64,000 bases of DNA from Paragorgia papillata (GCA_035771165.1 JAWNZC010000368.1:2038501-2102500); one strand, 5' to 3'. Positions 44,759 through 56,988 are shown, numbered from the stretch's first letter. The notes: generated from the letters alone by a model not told the origin. Numbers and translations: made by a program.

Positions 44759-45080
44759 GTTTTAGTGTAGGTCTACATGACTTTTATCAGTATTCGATTA
44801 TAACTGCTTTTATAATACTATTAATTGTTAAAACGTAGGGGAAATGATTTTCAGTTCTTTTGTCCTGATTTTGTTGCTTGATTTGATTCAGAGAATTGAT
44901 ATAAACAATTAAACGACTTTGAAGTCTCTAGTCTTTAAAGAACAAAGTAGAAATTTCAAAGCTGAAGCGTTTATATCAGCTATTCATAACCCTTATAATG
45001 ATATGCGAAGTAACAATTAAGACATATATACCATATGCGCTTGATTGAGCAATCACACGTGTGTTTTATGATACGAGGAG

Positions 45081-45117
45081 TATAAATATGGGAGAAATCC
45101 TCAGATCTAGCTCAGTT
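45081..45117 (+). promoter_or_regulatory. TATA box and initiator in repeat A1
   Basis: TATAAATA at 45081-45088 and a TCAGTT initiator at 45112-45117, about 33 bases apart, upstream of the ATG at 45182. The same pair is present in A2 (46799-46806). This would place transcription start inside the A repeat, as needed for a retroelement. Confidence 0.6.
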
Positions 45118-45181
45118 TCTTTCCAGCGGACAAGTGACCAGGACGAACTTTTCTTAAAGCAGTTTTACGATCACGTAAATC

Positions 45182-46397
45182 ATGGCCGAGCCAGATATAC
45201 AGTTTCCCGATAATGGAGATGATGGAGTTATACAGGATGGCCAACCTGGTCAAGCCCAAGGCCCAGCAGTTGATCAACCGCCTGTTGATGTACCCCCTTC
45301 TGTGGCTTCTCGCGATGTTCAGAACGACGAAATGGAGGTATACTATTTGACTTTCTTTTTAAAATATATGTCTTTTTGCTGGATTGGCCGGGCTTGCATA
45401 TTGTGCAAAAGTATAACGAGATATGGGCGAGAGCGAGTTCGCCACACAAAAATATATACGCGAGAGTTCGCCAGACCATACAAAATATATGGGCGAGACT
45501 TCGCCAGATATTAATTATATTGGCGAGTGTTCGCCAGATATTATATACATATGGGTGAGAATACGGGCGAGGGTTCGCTAGACAAACTCTATGAGCGAGT
45601 GTTCGCCAGAAAAAAAAAAAAAAAATAAAAAAAATAAAAAAATAAATAAATAAATAAAAAAATAAATAAAATAAAATAAAAGAGGTCGCCAGACCAAATA
45701 TATGAGCGAGTGTTCGCCAGACAAAATCTATGGGCGAGTGTTCGCCAGACAATATATATGGGCGAGAGTTCGCCAGACACAATATGAGCGAGAGTTCGCC
45801 AGAAAAAAAAATAAATAAAAATAAAAATAAATAAATAAGTAAAAAATTCGCCAGACAAAATATATGGGCGAGAGTTCGCCAGACAAAATATATGTTTCTA
45901 CGGTTGGATGATTCCAATATAATTGCTATGGATATGATATGTGTGCGCGAGTATTCGCTGAGTATTATGTGTTCCTCGTTCATACGGTTGGATGACTCGG
46001 ACCTATGTATTATTTATTTTAGACGATGAAGCATGAGTTGCAACGGTTGCGCTCATCCGTGGAGGCAATGACTACGGCCTCCGTTGAAAATTTGGTTCAG
46101 AGATTGTTAGACTATTCTTCGCGGCCGCTGTCGGATTTCAGCAAATACGACGCGTTGGCTATGATGGAGACCTTACACAATACTGCGCATGATAAACGTC
46201 ACGACAAAGACAATTACTATCGCCTGGCGTATCAGACCGTTCGTGCAAAGATTGATCTCCCGTCAGTGCAATTTCGCAGTTTGTTATTACGTCTTATTGG
46301 TGATAAAGACCACGAGAAGGTCTTTGATATTGTGGGTAAAGTTGAAAAGCGCTTCAAGCGGGATCGAAGCCAAAGCCATCTCGTGCTGCAGAGGTGA
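45182..46397 (+). CDS. Gag-like protein of the split-repeat element (two exons)
   Basis: Exon 1 45182-45337 (52 codons, acidic: MAEPDIQFPDNGDDGVIQDG, Pro/Gln-rich) ends GGAG|GTATAC in phase 0. Exon 2 46023-46397 follows a TTTATTTATTTTAG acceptor and reads TMKHELQRLRSSVEAMTTAS, then an all-helical region (LVQRLLDYSSRPLSDFSKYD, LRLIGDKDHEKVFDIVGKVE) and a basic end. Total 176 residues. No zinc knuckle. Position first after the A1 promoter and helical, basic character suggest a Gag-like role; this is inference. Unspliced, exon 1 would run into the repeat intron and stop. Confidence 0.55.
45395..45900. repeat. Intronic minisatellite of TTCGCCAGACAAAATATATG units
   Basis: About 14 irregular units of GGGCGAGAGTTCGCCAGACA with poly-A/TAAA expansions between them. 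Contained in the predicted intron of the Gag-like gene. Each unit has the small palindrome GGCGA…TCGCC. Confidence 0.85.
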
Positions 46398-46630
46398 CCG
46401 AGCCATGGAACGATATTAATGAACTTAAGCGATTTGTTTGCGCTTTCCCTCCTGATAGTATGCGAAAACGACAGTATTCTGATTTGTCCTGATTTTCACC
46501 CATGTATAGTTTGGGAGTTTGGGGTGAGATTGGGGTGTTTTAGAAGGATATATTATATGGTTTTTTGAGGTTGTTGGGTGTCAGGGAAGTGATCCCGCTG
46601 TGTTTGTGGAAAGACAAGTTTAGGTGGCGT

Positions 46631-47028
46631 GGATCACCATTATCCCCAATCCTTAATTATAGACTGAGCATGATTGTGAGGGTTGTGAATAGAATACTAT
46701 TCATAACCCTTATAATGATATGCGAAGTAACAATTAAGACATATATTACCATATGCGCTTGATTGAGCAATCACACGTGTGTTTTATGATACGAGGAGTA
46801 TAAATATGGGAGAAATCCTCAGATCTAGCTCAGTTTCTTTCCAGCGGACAAGTGACCAGGACGAACGGCCCACCCACCCACCCACCCACTCATGATTTAC
46901 GTGGGTCGTAAAACTCCTGCCACCCCTAAGCCATGCTTTTCAAGCCTGGCTTAGGCCGCTGGATCACCATTATCCCCAATCCTTAATTATAGACTGAGCA
47001 TGATTGTGAGGGTTGTGAATAGAATACT
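46631..47028 (+). repeat. B1-A2-B2 terminal block
   Basis: B1 46631-46698 (GGATCACCATTATCCCCAAT…), A2 46697-46866, a 94-base unique spacer with (CCCA)n, and B2 46961-47028. B1 and A2 overlap by CT at 46697-46698. Confidence 0.85.
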
Positions 47029-47090
47029 TTTTGACGTCTATTAAACAACAAATCAACATAAATTAAAAGGATTGTAAGTAAGCTTTAAAA

Positions 47091-47609
47091 CAACCTCGTC
47101 CCCAGGGCATTTTGCCTCCACGTCGGGATGTCGGCGAAAATGGCCCTGGCATCGGCTGGTCGATTCTATAATCTGATTGGCCGGTTTAAGAACCCGATTA
47201 ATTCAGATAGAGTATAATTTATTCAGGAAATTTGAATTGCAATGGATCCACTCTGCAAAGTTTACTCAAAGAATGGAAACGATAGCTTTGGTTATAGTCA
47301 AGAACAACATTAGACGTATGTTTGTTCATGACATTTAATGTCTTCTGGATAATCGTGAGAGTATCATGATGAATAATGCTAGCCCAGTTGCTTTTCTGGT
47401 GAAGGCTTCACATGAGTGACTCGACAAAGCGTTGAATATTTCTATTTATTATTCATGCATACGTATTATACAAAGAGCAAAACACAAAAGCCGCGTAAAT
47501 TTTCTTCCCATAACACCCCAAAATTCTGGGTGTCACGTGACCAGCCGACGCCAGGGCCATTTTCGCCGACCTCCCGACGTGGAGGCAAAATGCCCTGGGT
47601 ACGAGGTTG
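47091..47609. mobile_element. Mutator-like MITE, 519 bp
   Basis: TIRs of about 60 bp: CAACCTCGTCCCCAGGGCAT, then TTTTGCCTCCACGTCGGGA and AAAATGGCCCTGGC. Exact 9-bp duplication GCTTTAAAA at 47082-47090 and 47610-47618. Confidence 0.9.
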
Positions 47610-47675
47610 GCTTTAAAAATACGTTTCAGCTTTCGAATTTCAAATATGTAGCTAGGGGTAGCTGTGTTTTACTTC

Positions 47676-47884
47676 TAGCCTGGTACCCTGGCCCAATTTC
47701 AAAAGAAATAAGGGCCAGGTAACCACTAATCTCATTCTCGCGTCATCAGGGCTAAATCCACTTATGACGATTGCAGTTTTACTCATAGCCACTAAAAACG
47801 CGCGAAATTTTAACCAATAGGAAAGCAGAAGTCTTTAGTGGTTACCTGGCCCATATTCTTTGATTGGGCCAGGGAACCAGGCTA
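47676..47884. mobile_element. TIR MITE with 9-bp target duplication, 209 bp
   Basis: Ends TAGCCTGGTACCCTGGCCCA and inner GGGCCAGGTAACCACT in inverted copies; TTTTACTTC at 47667-47675 and 47885-47893. Nine-bp duplication points to Mutator-like transposition though the terminus differs from the CAACCTCG group. Confidence 0.85.
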
Positions 47885-50800
47885 TTTTACTTCAAGCCAA
47901 AATCCAATATGGCGACCAAGACTTGAATTTATCAAAAGCATTTTGTTGAATTATAAAATGAATTGTGTTTTAATATTCGCCACTAAAGTACCAGAAAGAC
48001 GTTTAGAAGATGTGATGAGTGAATGTTTTAATGTATTCGTTGAATGAAATGTTTTTAAAACTATGCAAGGTTTGAGAAGTTGGACACTGAGTGTTGTGTC
48101 ATAGGTAGCCCAAAAATCCGTGTAGAGCCCCATTCCCCTACTAGCTGTCGCGCGCCGCAAGGCCCCTTGCAATGATTACATGATATTATATAGAAATACA
48201 TAAGGTTGGCAAGTAATTCATGGTTTACGAACAAACTACTTGAACAAATGGGAAAATACTTGGTACAACGTGATGAAAACTGACAAAAAACTAACGATAC
48301 ATTAAACCTGGATAATTTTACTATCTTGTCACAAACAAATTTCGTTTCAAAACAGCCGGGAAAGAGGTAAAATAGACACAAACTGTGAAATTTTGTTGAA
48401 GATTTTCCCTGTCTCTATGCGGGATGCCACAGGTCGACGTATTCGTCATTTTTTTAAAGCAGCAATAGTAAGCCTATTGGTCAATAAAATACACAAACTA
48501 TGACGTTCCTGGAGGGGAAAAAAGAGCTACAGGGGGGTTAGTCAGCACAAAATAAAAAGTGGAAAACTTGGCGGGATTGTTGGCGATGATACGTGAAAGA
48601 AAAATACCCGACGTCGGCCGACGGTGAAATTTATTTATAGTTTTTTATTTATAATAAAGCCTAAATTGTAAAGGACTTTTTAAACAAAAGATGTGATAAA
48701 GGAAACTCGAAACGATTTTGTTCTGGTACGTATGAAAAAATATATTTTTAAAATAATGTTTTTAAAAGATAAACAAAGACGAAATACCGTCAAAAGAAAT
48801 TGCCAAAGCCAACAAAGGCAATGTACATTTAGCATTTACTTTTTATCTAAATAAATTATTAATAAGCTTACTGTTTATCGAAAACACGAAATTCCGTCAA
48901 ATAAATTGCTCTACATTCATTTTTAATGCTTTAACGAAAAGAAAAACAAGCTTTCTTTGTTTTCCGAAAACAGTCTACTTATTAAGATAACTTTATAAAG
49001 CCGAAGGTCCATCTGTGATGGAAAAGGAGAAGCCAAAGGGATTTTGCAATAATGTCAACGCTTTTTTCTGGTACTGTTTGCATGCATATGATATTCTTTA
49101 AAAGTGAAAGACCCACATTACTGAACTGGTTATTTGCAAATGTTTATACCGCCGTATATAATTTGTCATATTTGAAAACAAAAACAGCCAGCGCTTCTCA
49201 CAACGCAATTAAGAACAAAAAACCAATCAGTTTCAGACGAGTTTGCCTCAGTATGAAATCTATCGTACAAACCGTTAAGAAGACCAAAAAATTACAATGT
49301 CATCTCCAAAAAAAGACGTTTTAATCACTGTTTAAGTGTTTTAAGCATGAATAGACAACACTGTAAAAAAAACAAGGAAAGGGAAAGCAAGGTACCGCAA
49401 TAAACACCGAATAATATTGACCTAAAAGCCCGCTCATCCAAAACGCAAGTCAAGCTTATATGACTAAGTCTAAGGCCATGTGCAGGGAAAGTAACTCGCT
49501 ACAAGAGAACTGACTTACCTGAATAAATATGTCGTTTGGTCGATAGGTTATAAATGCTTTCACACGCAAACGTGGTGCAACTGGTGAAGCTGGAGCTGCT
49601 GCAATGGTTCTATAAGTCCACACTGGAAAACTTTATAAGTTAAAGATCTAAAACGTGAAGCCAAAAGGCAAAACTGCCATAAAAACACCACAGGCATTCT
49701 CGAAGTTTTATTGAAAACTGCATGTCAGTCTGACGAGCACGTCAAGTAAGAAGACAAAAGAGTTTCTAATCCATAAACGTGCAAAATCAATGGTCTGCAA
49801 CGAAAAAGGAAAAAGAACGTTACCAACGTTCGAAACGGCTGTCATCCATGGCAGTCGTCAAAGCTCAAGAACATCTTCATAAAATCAAAAGAGAAACGAG
49901 AATCAATTTGAATTTGTGATAACTATACCTTAAAAATACCCTATATTAACGGAAATCGTAAACGTTTTAAGGTCAATGCTGCTCCAAGCATGCTTCTTCT
50001 ATCGTTGCTCGACTATTCCATTGTGTCGACTGCCAAATAAACGGGGAAAAATCTCCTCTTAATTATCATGGACGCATGCGCACGCCTTTCATAGGCTTTT
50101 CTGGGCAAAACAACGAAAACTATAGTTAACAGGTATTCCGTTTATTTGGCAGTCGACACAATGGTCAATGGAATAGTCGAGCAACGATAGAAGAAGCATG
50201 CTTGGAGCAGCATTGACCTTAAAACGTTTACGATTTCCGTTAATATAGGGTATTTTTAAGGTATAGTTATCACAAATTCAAATTGATTCTCGTTTCTCTT
50301 TTGATTTTAATAAGATGTTCTTGAGCTTTGACGACTGCCATGGATGACAGCCGTTTCGAACGTTGGTAACGTTCTTTTTCCTTTTTCGTTGCAGACCATT
50401 GATTTTGCACGTTTATGGATTAGAAACTCTTTTGTCTTCTTACTTGACGTGCTCGTCAGACTGACATGCAGTTTTCAATAAAACTTCGAGAATGCCTGTG
50501 GTGTTTTTATGGCAGTTTTGCCTTTTGGCTTCACGTTTTAGATCTTTAACTTATAAAGTTTTCCAGTGTGGACTTATAGAACCATTGCAGCAGCTCCAGC
50601 TTCACCAGTTGCACCACGTTTGCGTGTGAAAGCATTTATAACCTATCGACCAAACGACATATTTATTCAGGTAAGTCAGTTCTCTTGTAGCGAGTTACTT
50701 TCCCTGCACATGGCCTTAGACTTAGTCATATAAGCTTGACTTGCGTTTTGGATGAGCGGGCTTTTAGGTCAATATTATTCGGTGTTTATTGCGGTACCTT

Positions 50801-50959
50801 GCTTTCCCTTTCCTTGTTTTTTTTACAGTGTTGTCTATTCATGCTTAAAACACTTAAACAGTGATTAAAACGTCTTTTTTTGGAGATGACATTGTAATTT
50901 TTTGGTCTTCTTAACGGTTTGTACGATAGATTTCATACTGAGGCACACTGCAAAAAATC

Positions 50960-51420
50960 CTTGAGTAAATTAACTCAAAAAATTGAGTAAAACCATGCAC
51001 CCACAGTGACTCCAAATAGTGAGTAAAATTGACTCAATAGTTTGAGTAAAATACTGTTTTACTCAAACATTTGAGTCAATTTTATTATACGAAAAAATTG
51101 AGTAAAATGATCATTTTACTCAAACGTTTGAGTAAAATTACTCAAAATTTGAGTAAAATTGACTCAAAGAAAATGCACCCACAGTGACCCAAATTATTGA
51201 GTAAAATGATTACTTACTCAAAATTTTGAGTAAATTTACTCAACATTTTGAGTAAAATTACTCAAAATTTGAGTAAAATTGACTCAAACAAAATGCACCC
51301 ACAGTGACCCAAATTATTGAGTAAAATGATTACTTACTCAAAATTTTGAGTAAATTTACTCAGGTTTTGAGTACAATTGACTCACGCTGAATATGTGATT
51401 ACAGTGGCCTAAAACCCTTA
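50960..51420. repeat. Left subterminal TTGAGTAAA/TTTACTCAA repeats
   Basis: Dense copies of TTGAGTAAAATTACTCAA in both orientations with a larger internal repeat of about 120 bp that includes ATGCACCCACAGTGAC (three copies at 50995, 51173, 51293). Confidence 0.9.
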
Positions 51421-51881
51421 GGAAAATAAACATTTTACTCAAACTGCGAGTAAATTGACTCAAAGATTATGCAAACTTCACTCTAAATCAGTGAAAATAT
51501 TGAGTAATACTTTCTAAAACTGACAAAAACATGGAAATGTTAAACAAAATATCCACTTGAAAAGTTTGCAAAATTATATATTGAATAAAAATTAATGGCT
51601 AGAATAGATAAAGATACAGAGGTCTATGATTTTTAGATATTTCAGTATAACAGCCCAGCTCAAAATTTTTAAATGTAATGCCATAATGAAAGGAAACCAT
51701 CAGTTTCTTTTCATCGTTGTCAGGCATTACATTTTTAAAAGTTTGAGCAGGGCTCTTATATTTATCCTGCGATTACAGTTTTCACCCAGTAAATCACTTG
51801 CTACGATTTCAGTCTATATATTCATGCAGGTATAGTATAGTATTTACATTATTAACAAAATGAATAATGGAAGCAGGTAAC

Positions 51882-52211
51882 TTTCTTGCATCCTGACAGT
51901 ATATTTAAAATGCATTTCTGCATATAAAAAAAAATATTTAAAGAGTTTGGATATTCAAACATAAAAACATAATACATAGCCAAAAGTCCAAGGCACGCTT
52001 CGACTATTCCACCACTGATGGAAAACAGCATCTGATGATCTGCAACAATGCTTATGTCATCTGGTGACTCAATAGTGCCAGTGACCACAATTTTGATGCT
52101 AGTATTTTTGCTAACTCTGGCCTGAAATTTGTTGGCAACACTATCTTTGATGGCCACAGCTTCTTGGCATTTGAAACAACAACTTGGGGTCCAATTGGAC
52201 TGGAAATTTCC
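51882..52211 (-). pseudogene. SAM-domain gene remnant, C-terminal exon
   Basis: Acceptor TATTTTTAG at 52212 leads into EISSPIGPQVVVSNAKKLWP and LPTNFRPELAKIL, then stops; another frame continues ACLGLLAMYYVFMFEYPNSL. The YYVF.EYP motif and LP..F block resemble the C-terminal region of SAMD3-like proteins that are multi-copy in fish and cnidarians (recalled family resemblance, not a search). Frames switch, so the exon is decayed. Confidence 0.45.
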
Positions 52212-53519
52212 CTAAAAATATTCAAAATAACAGACCTTACATGTATGTATTGTTTCAAAATACATAGGTACATGTAAAGTTGGTAAACTTATGCAGTACA
52301 CTACATCACTCTACTGTTATATCTAAAATGTGTTTGACATGTGTGTTTATACTGTACATTTATTTACATATTTAAATATATAAAATTAGTCTTATAAATA
52401 AAAAATATCTCGTGTTTACTTAGCAGTCTGATGTAGTTTTGAGTTCACTAGACGAATATTTTACACCTTCTATAAAAATTCAACTTATCCACTAAATGAT
52501 GACAGCTTTCTAAAATTGTCTACAAGACTTGTCAATTGTTCCGTGGTGCATCTGGTTGAAAAATCTTCCAAGCACTTCTTTGCAATTTCCTTAATTGGTT
52601 TATATTTACAAAATCTGTATATATTTGCAAAAACAATGCCAACATAGTATACATCATGTTTATTTCAAAACATATTAGCAATTGTGGATTACTATAAATT
52701 TATGTATCTCCTCTTTAACGGGTGGCTTGCATAAGCATGCCACCCAAAAGAGGTGCCGGTACAAGGCGGCCATAAGCCACCCTCTCGACAACAGAATTAA
52801 CTGCAACAACATAAATGTATAGGGCAAGCCACTAGCCAATAACACTTTCTTAGACCTAACTTTTAGATTTGTTAATAGTCAATAGTATAATTATTGTGCC
52901 AAGTACTGAAAAAGAATTGTTTATTTCAAAATATATTAGCAATTGTGGATTACTATAAATTTATGTATCTCCTCTTCAACGGGCGGCTTGCATAAGCATG
53001 CCACCCAAAAGAGGTGCCGATACAAGGCAGCCATAAGCCACCCTCTCGCCAACAGAATTAACTGCAACAACATAAATGTATAGGGCAAGCCACTAGCCAA
53101 TAACACTTTCTTAGACCTAACTTTTAGATTTGTTAATAGTCAATACTATAATTATTGTGCCAAGTACTGAAAAAGAATTGTTTATTTCAAAATATATTAG
53201 CAATTGTGGATTACTATAAATTTATGTATCTCCTCTTCAACGGGCGGCTTGCATAAGCATGCCACCCAAAAGAGTAGGGATGAGCCGATTAATCGGAAAA
53301 TAATCGCAAAGCCGATTAATCGGCCATTTTTAAATAATCGGTAATCGGCCGATTATTGTTTGATAATCGGCAAAATAATCGGCCAAGTTGCTAACGTTAA
53401 AAGGTTTTTAAACTGTCGAATAATTTGATCAAATCATACAGAAAGTAAGAAACTTTAACACAGAAACGTTAATAGTGTAAACCGATCTTTAAATTTAGTA
53501 ATTTAGGCCTGTTTCAAAC

Positions 53520-53815
53520 GTCGAATTTTGCATGTGTCGAATTCAACACATGCAAAATGCGACGTCTGAAACAAGTGCGACATTGTTATTACGCTCGAGC
53601 GTAATGTTAAGTAATGTTAACGTAAGTCGTAAGCATAATGCGAGCGAAGTTCGACGTTGTTTCAAAAGTCGAATTTTGCATGTGTCGAATTCAATTCGGC
53701 TTGTGCACGGCTCGGGGATAGGAGTTTTGAGACGTCGCCGTGTAATGTTATCGAATGAAATGTGAATTGAATTCGACACATGCAAAATTCGACGTTTTAA
53801 AGTTGAAACAGGCCT
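53520..53815. repeat. Inverted repeat with TGCATGTGTCGAATTC
   Basis: Copies of GTCGAATTTTGCATGTG and complement at 53520-53560, 53665-53690 and 53765-53795, forming a small palindromic element inside the hAT 5' region. Confidence 0.6.
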
Positions 53816-54159
53816 TACTCATCTCCTAACACCTAAGAAAAAAAGAAATTTACTTCGAGCAACTGAAGAAAAAAGTTTAAAAAAAAATTCCAGACAGTTT
53901 GTTTCAAAAATCGCATCTTGTCTCGAAAAAACCCCCGCATCTTGTCATCATTTGTGACGCCTTGTCTCAAATGGCTTCTTTCGGGAAGCCATTAAAAACA
54001 CCAACGCGTTCCTATGCGTTGAGTCATCAAAACTATTTACAAACACAGAGCCTATTACGTTTCCTAATTGGCTAAGACGAATCCCGATACGTGATAAAAA
54101 GAACTGGAAATTGGAAAAACATTGCTTGGACTTATTTGCCCAGAAAACAAGTTAGTATA

Positions 54160-56211
54160 ATGGCGCACACTTTAAAAAGCGAGGTTTGGAGATATTTTAA
54201 GATTTTGGAAGATGACAACACGAAAGCAATGTGTAAGGTTTGCCAGGAAGAAGGGTCCCGAATTGTGATAAGCAGAGGAGGAAAAAATTGTAAACAGTTC
54301 ACCACAACAAACCTCCGCAATCACCTCCGTAAGCATCCCAAGGAATTTCTTGCACTGTCAGCAGATGAAAAAACTAAAAGGACGCAACAAGACATGGAAT
54401 CAACCGAATCAACCACAGTAACAATGAGAAAGAAACTAAAAACTCAGATGTCCTTGCAACAAAGTATTGAAGCTGGTCGAGCGTGGGATATGAACAGTCC
54501 TCAAGCCCAACATATCACAAACCTAATCGGTGAAATGATGGTTCTCGACAACCAACCATTCTTAATTGCAGAGGACTTGGGTTTTATGCGTCTTATAAAA
54601 CACGTAGCCCCGCGATACCAATTACCTAGTCGGCACCACTTCAGCGAAAAAGTAATTCCAAATTTGGTCAAACGAGCTGAAGCAGCTGTTGCCAAAATGT
54701 TAGAGAAGGCAAAGCATTTTTCTTTCACGTCAGACATTTGGACTTGTTCTCATACGAATGATGCATTTATTAGCCTAACAGCCCACTGGATCGATGAACA
54801 TGAAATAAAGGTTCCGCGCAAGTCGATCGTACTGCAATCGAGTTTCTTCCCTGGTAGCCACACCGGCGAGCGAATTGCAGAAAAGTTTAAGAATGTGTTG
54901 TTAAAATGGAATATCGATCTTTCAAGATGCCACATCATTGTTACTGACAACGCGGGCAACATATCGAATGCCGTAGAGTTGGCCGGATTAATGCGCAGTC
55001 CATGCGTCATTCACACACTGCAGTTGGCGATCAAAGATGCCATCTTCTCACAACGAAGTGTCAACGACATGATTGCAAGGGCTAGACGAATTGTGACTCA
55101 CTTTCATCACTCTGCACTCGGGTGTAGCAGGCTTGCAGAAATACAGGATGATATTGGCCTTCCAAAGAAAAAGTTGATTCAGGACGTGGCAACAAGGTCA
55201 GTTAAATTATTTACACGTTCGAAGGGTTTTATTTCAATGCAACTATAATAAGTGCGCAGCGCATTGCAATAATTAATAACTATCTTTCCGGTTTTAACTT
55301 TTATTTACCTCGCCTACTAATATCTTATATCTATGTGAATGTTTTTTATTTTTTCATTTTTTGGCAGATGGAACTCCACCTACTACTTGTTGGACAGGCT
55401 ATTGGAGAATAAGAGAGCAGTCGTACTTTATTCCACCGAGACACCAATTGCAACGCTATCGTCGAACGAGTGGTCACTGATGGAGAAGGTCCTTCGCTTG
55501 CTCCAGCCCTTTGAAGAGTATACTAAACTGATGAGCAAAAACAACTCGTGTATTTCTGAAGTGATTCCTGCCATCACCGTGCTGACGAAATTCTTGAGCA
55601 GAGATGACCGCGAGAACACAGCTGGAGTAGGTACAATGCGGGATGAGCTGAGTAGTGCTTTAGAAACAAGATTCCGAACAGCTTTTGTCGACAAGTGTTT
55701 CGTATTGGCTACGACGATTGATCCGAGATTTAAGACAAAGTTTTGTAAAGATGACGGTCGTACTATGCTGGTAAACGAGCTTGATCTTTTCCAAGGATCC
55801 TCAGAGTCAGACACGGTCACGGAAAGCACGTCAACGGAGAAAGCGAAGCGCAGGGACGAACCACATAAAGATCTATGGTCCTGTTTCGAAGAGATAGTTG
55901 CATCCGACGACAACATTCCTAGTGGCAGCCGAAAACTTGAAGAAGAGGTCAACGCATTTCTCGCCCTTCCTTTGCAACCATTGCAATCGTGTCCATATAC
56001 CTGGTGGCTTTCCAACAAACAAGTGTATCCGAATATCTTCAACATCGCATTGAAGTATCTCAGTCCACCAAGTTCAAGCGTATACTCAGAGCGCGTGTTC
56101 AGTGAGGCTGGGAACATTTCCACCGAGACGCGGAGCAGACTAGCTCCGCACAAAGCAGACAATCTTTTGTTTCTACACCATAATATACCGAAATTAAACT
56201 TTGATTATTGA
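54160..56211 (+). CDS. hAT transposase with BED zinc finger (two exons)
   Basis: Exon 1 54160-55196 and exon 2 55368-56211 join as ACAAG|A to give the canonical DVATRWNSTYYLLDRLL; donor AAG|GTCAGT, acceptor TTTTTTGGCAG. Total 626 residues. BED finger C25, C28, H55, H59; SDIWT (first catalytic Asp region), VTDNAGN (second Asp), CVIHTLQLAI (CxxH), and C-terminal SERVFSEAGN with the hAT dimerisation region. It is ZBED-like. I chose ATG 54160 because it starts the BED domain closely; an in-frame ATG at 54091 would add 23 residues. Catalyses cut-and-paste transposition of the surrounding element. Confidence 0.92.
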
Positions 56212-56988
56212 TCTTAAGTTGGTTTAAGTATTTTTGAGTTGCTTGGTTTGTATTGTAATTAATAAAAACGTATTTAGTACTATTTACAACTTCACTGTTG
56301 GTCATTTACTCATTTTGTCTTGCTACTTACAATAATCGGCAGATGCCGATTAATCGGCCGATTAGTTGAGATAATCGGCCTACAAATAATCGGCCTCAGT
56401 AATCGGCAATTTTCGTAATCGGCTCATCCCTACAAAAGAGGTGCCAATACAAGGCGGCCATAAGCCACCCTCTCGCCAACAGAATTAACTGCAATAACAT
56501 AAATGTATAGGGCAAGCCACTAGCCAATAACACTTTCTTAGACCTAACTTTTAGATTTGTTAATAGTCAATAGTATAATTATTGTGCCAAGAACTGAAAA
56601 AGAATTGTTTATTTCAAAATATATTAGCAATTGTGGATTACTATAAATTTATGTATCTCCTCTTCAACGGGCGGCTTGCATAAGCATGCCACCCAAAAGA
56701 GGTGCCGGTACAAGGCGGCCATAAGCCACCCTCTCGACAACAGAATTAACTGCAACAACATAAATGTATAGGGCAAGCCACTAGCCAATAACAATTTCTT
56801 AGGCCTGAACGTTTAAATTTGTTAATAGTCAATTTGTTTTATATTTTTAGAAGTTTCTAGCTACATAGGGTTATGTGAATATAAAAGTATATTTAATGAA
56901 CTACAAATATATAATATTTAGAAAAATTAATGGTTCACTGAAGACAGCAAAAGTTTCTTATTTCTTATTAATAAGTTGAGATACAAAC

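Larger units (their letters stand above)
44980..47028 (+). mobile_element. Split-direct-repeat retroelement (Ngaro/PAT-type), non-autonomous
   Basis: Layout A1 (44980-45148), ORF, B1 (46631-46698), A2 (46697-46866), B2 (46961-47028). A1 and A2 differ by about one indel; B1 and B2 are identical over 68 bases. A2 abuts B1 and B2 closes the element. This order is the hallmark of Ngaro/PAT tyrosine-recombinase retrotransposons (established). No flanking target duplication is seen, as expected for recombinase integration. RT, RNase H and recombinase are absent, so it must be mobilised in trans. Confidence 0.8.
53275..56432 (+). mobile_element. hAT transposon, apparently intact
   Basis: TIR TAGGGATGAGCCGATTA at both ends, many AATCGGC(C) subterminal repeats, and exact 8-bp duplication CAAAAGAG at 53267-53274 and 56433-56440. 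It sits in the third unit of the 261-bp repeat. The transposase gene inside has no visible lesion, so the element may be recent and autonomous. Confidence 0.92.
52659..56835. repeat. 261-bp tandem repeat, four units
   Basis: Unit starts TTTATTTCAAAATATATTAG and includes GGCTTGCATAAGCATGCCAC and GCCATAAGCCACCCTCTCG. Units begin near 52659, 52920, 53181 and 56608; the spacing is 261 bases once the 3158-bp hAT and its 8-bp duplication are removed. The last unit is truncated near 56835. Confidence 0.9.

Noticed and set aside
45228..45983. Minus-strand 251-codon frame rich in Trp-Arg-Thr-Leu-Ala
   Set aside because: It reads through the intronic minisatellite; the plus-strand two-exon gene explains the sequence better.
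48061..49324. Short conserved frames in both arms of the giant palindrome (48061-48381, 49052-49324 and mirror copies)
   Set aside because: The conservation follows from arm identity; no domain or start context supports coding.
55428..56162. 244-codon minus-strand frame
   Set aside because: Antisense shadow of hAT transposase exon 2.
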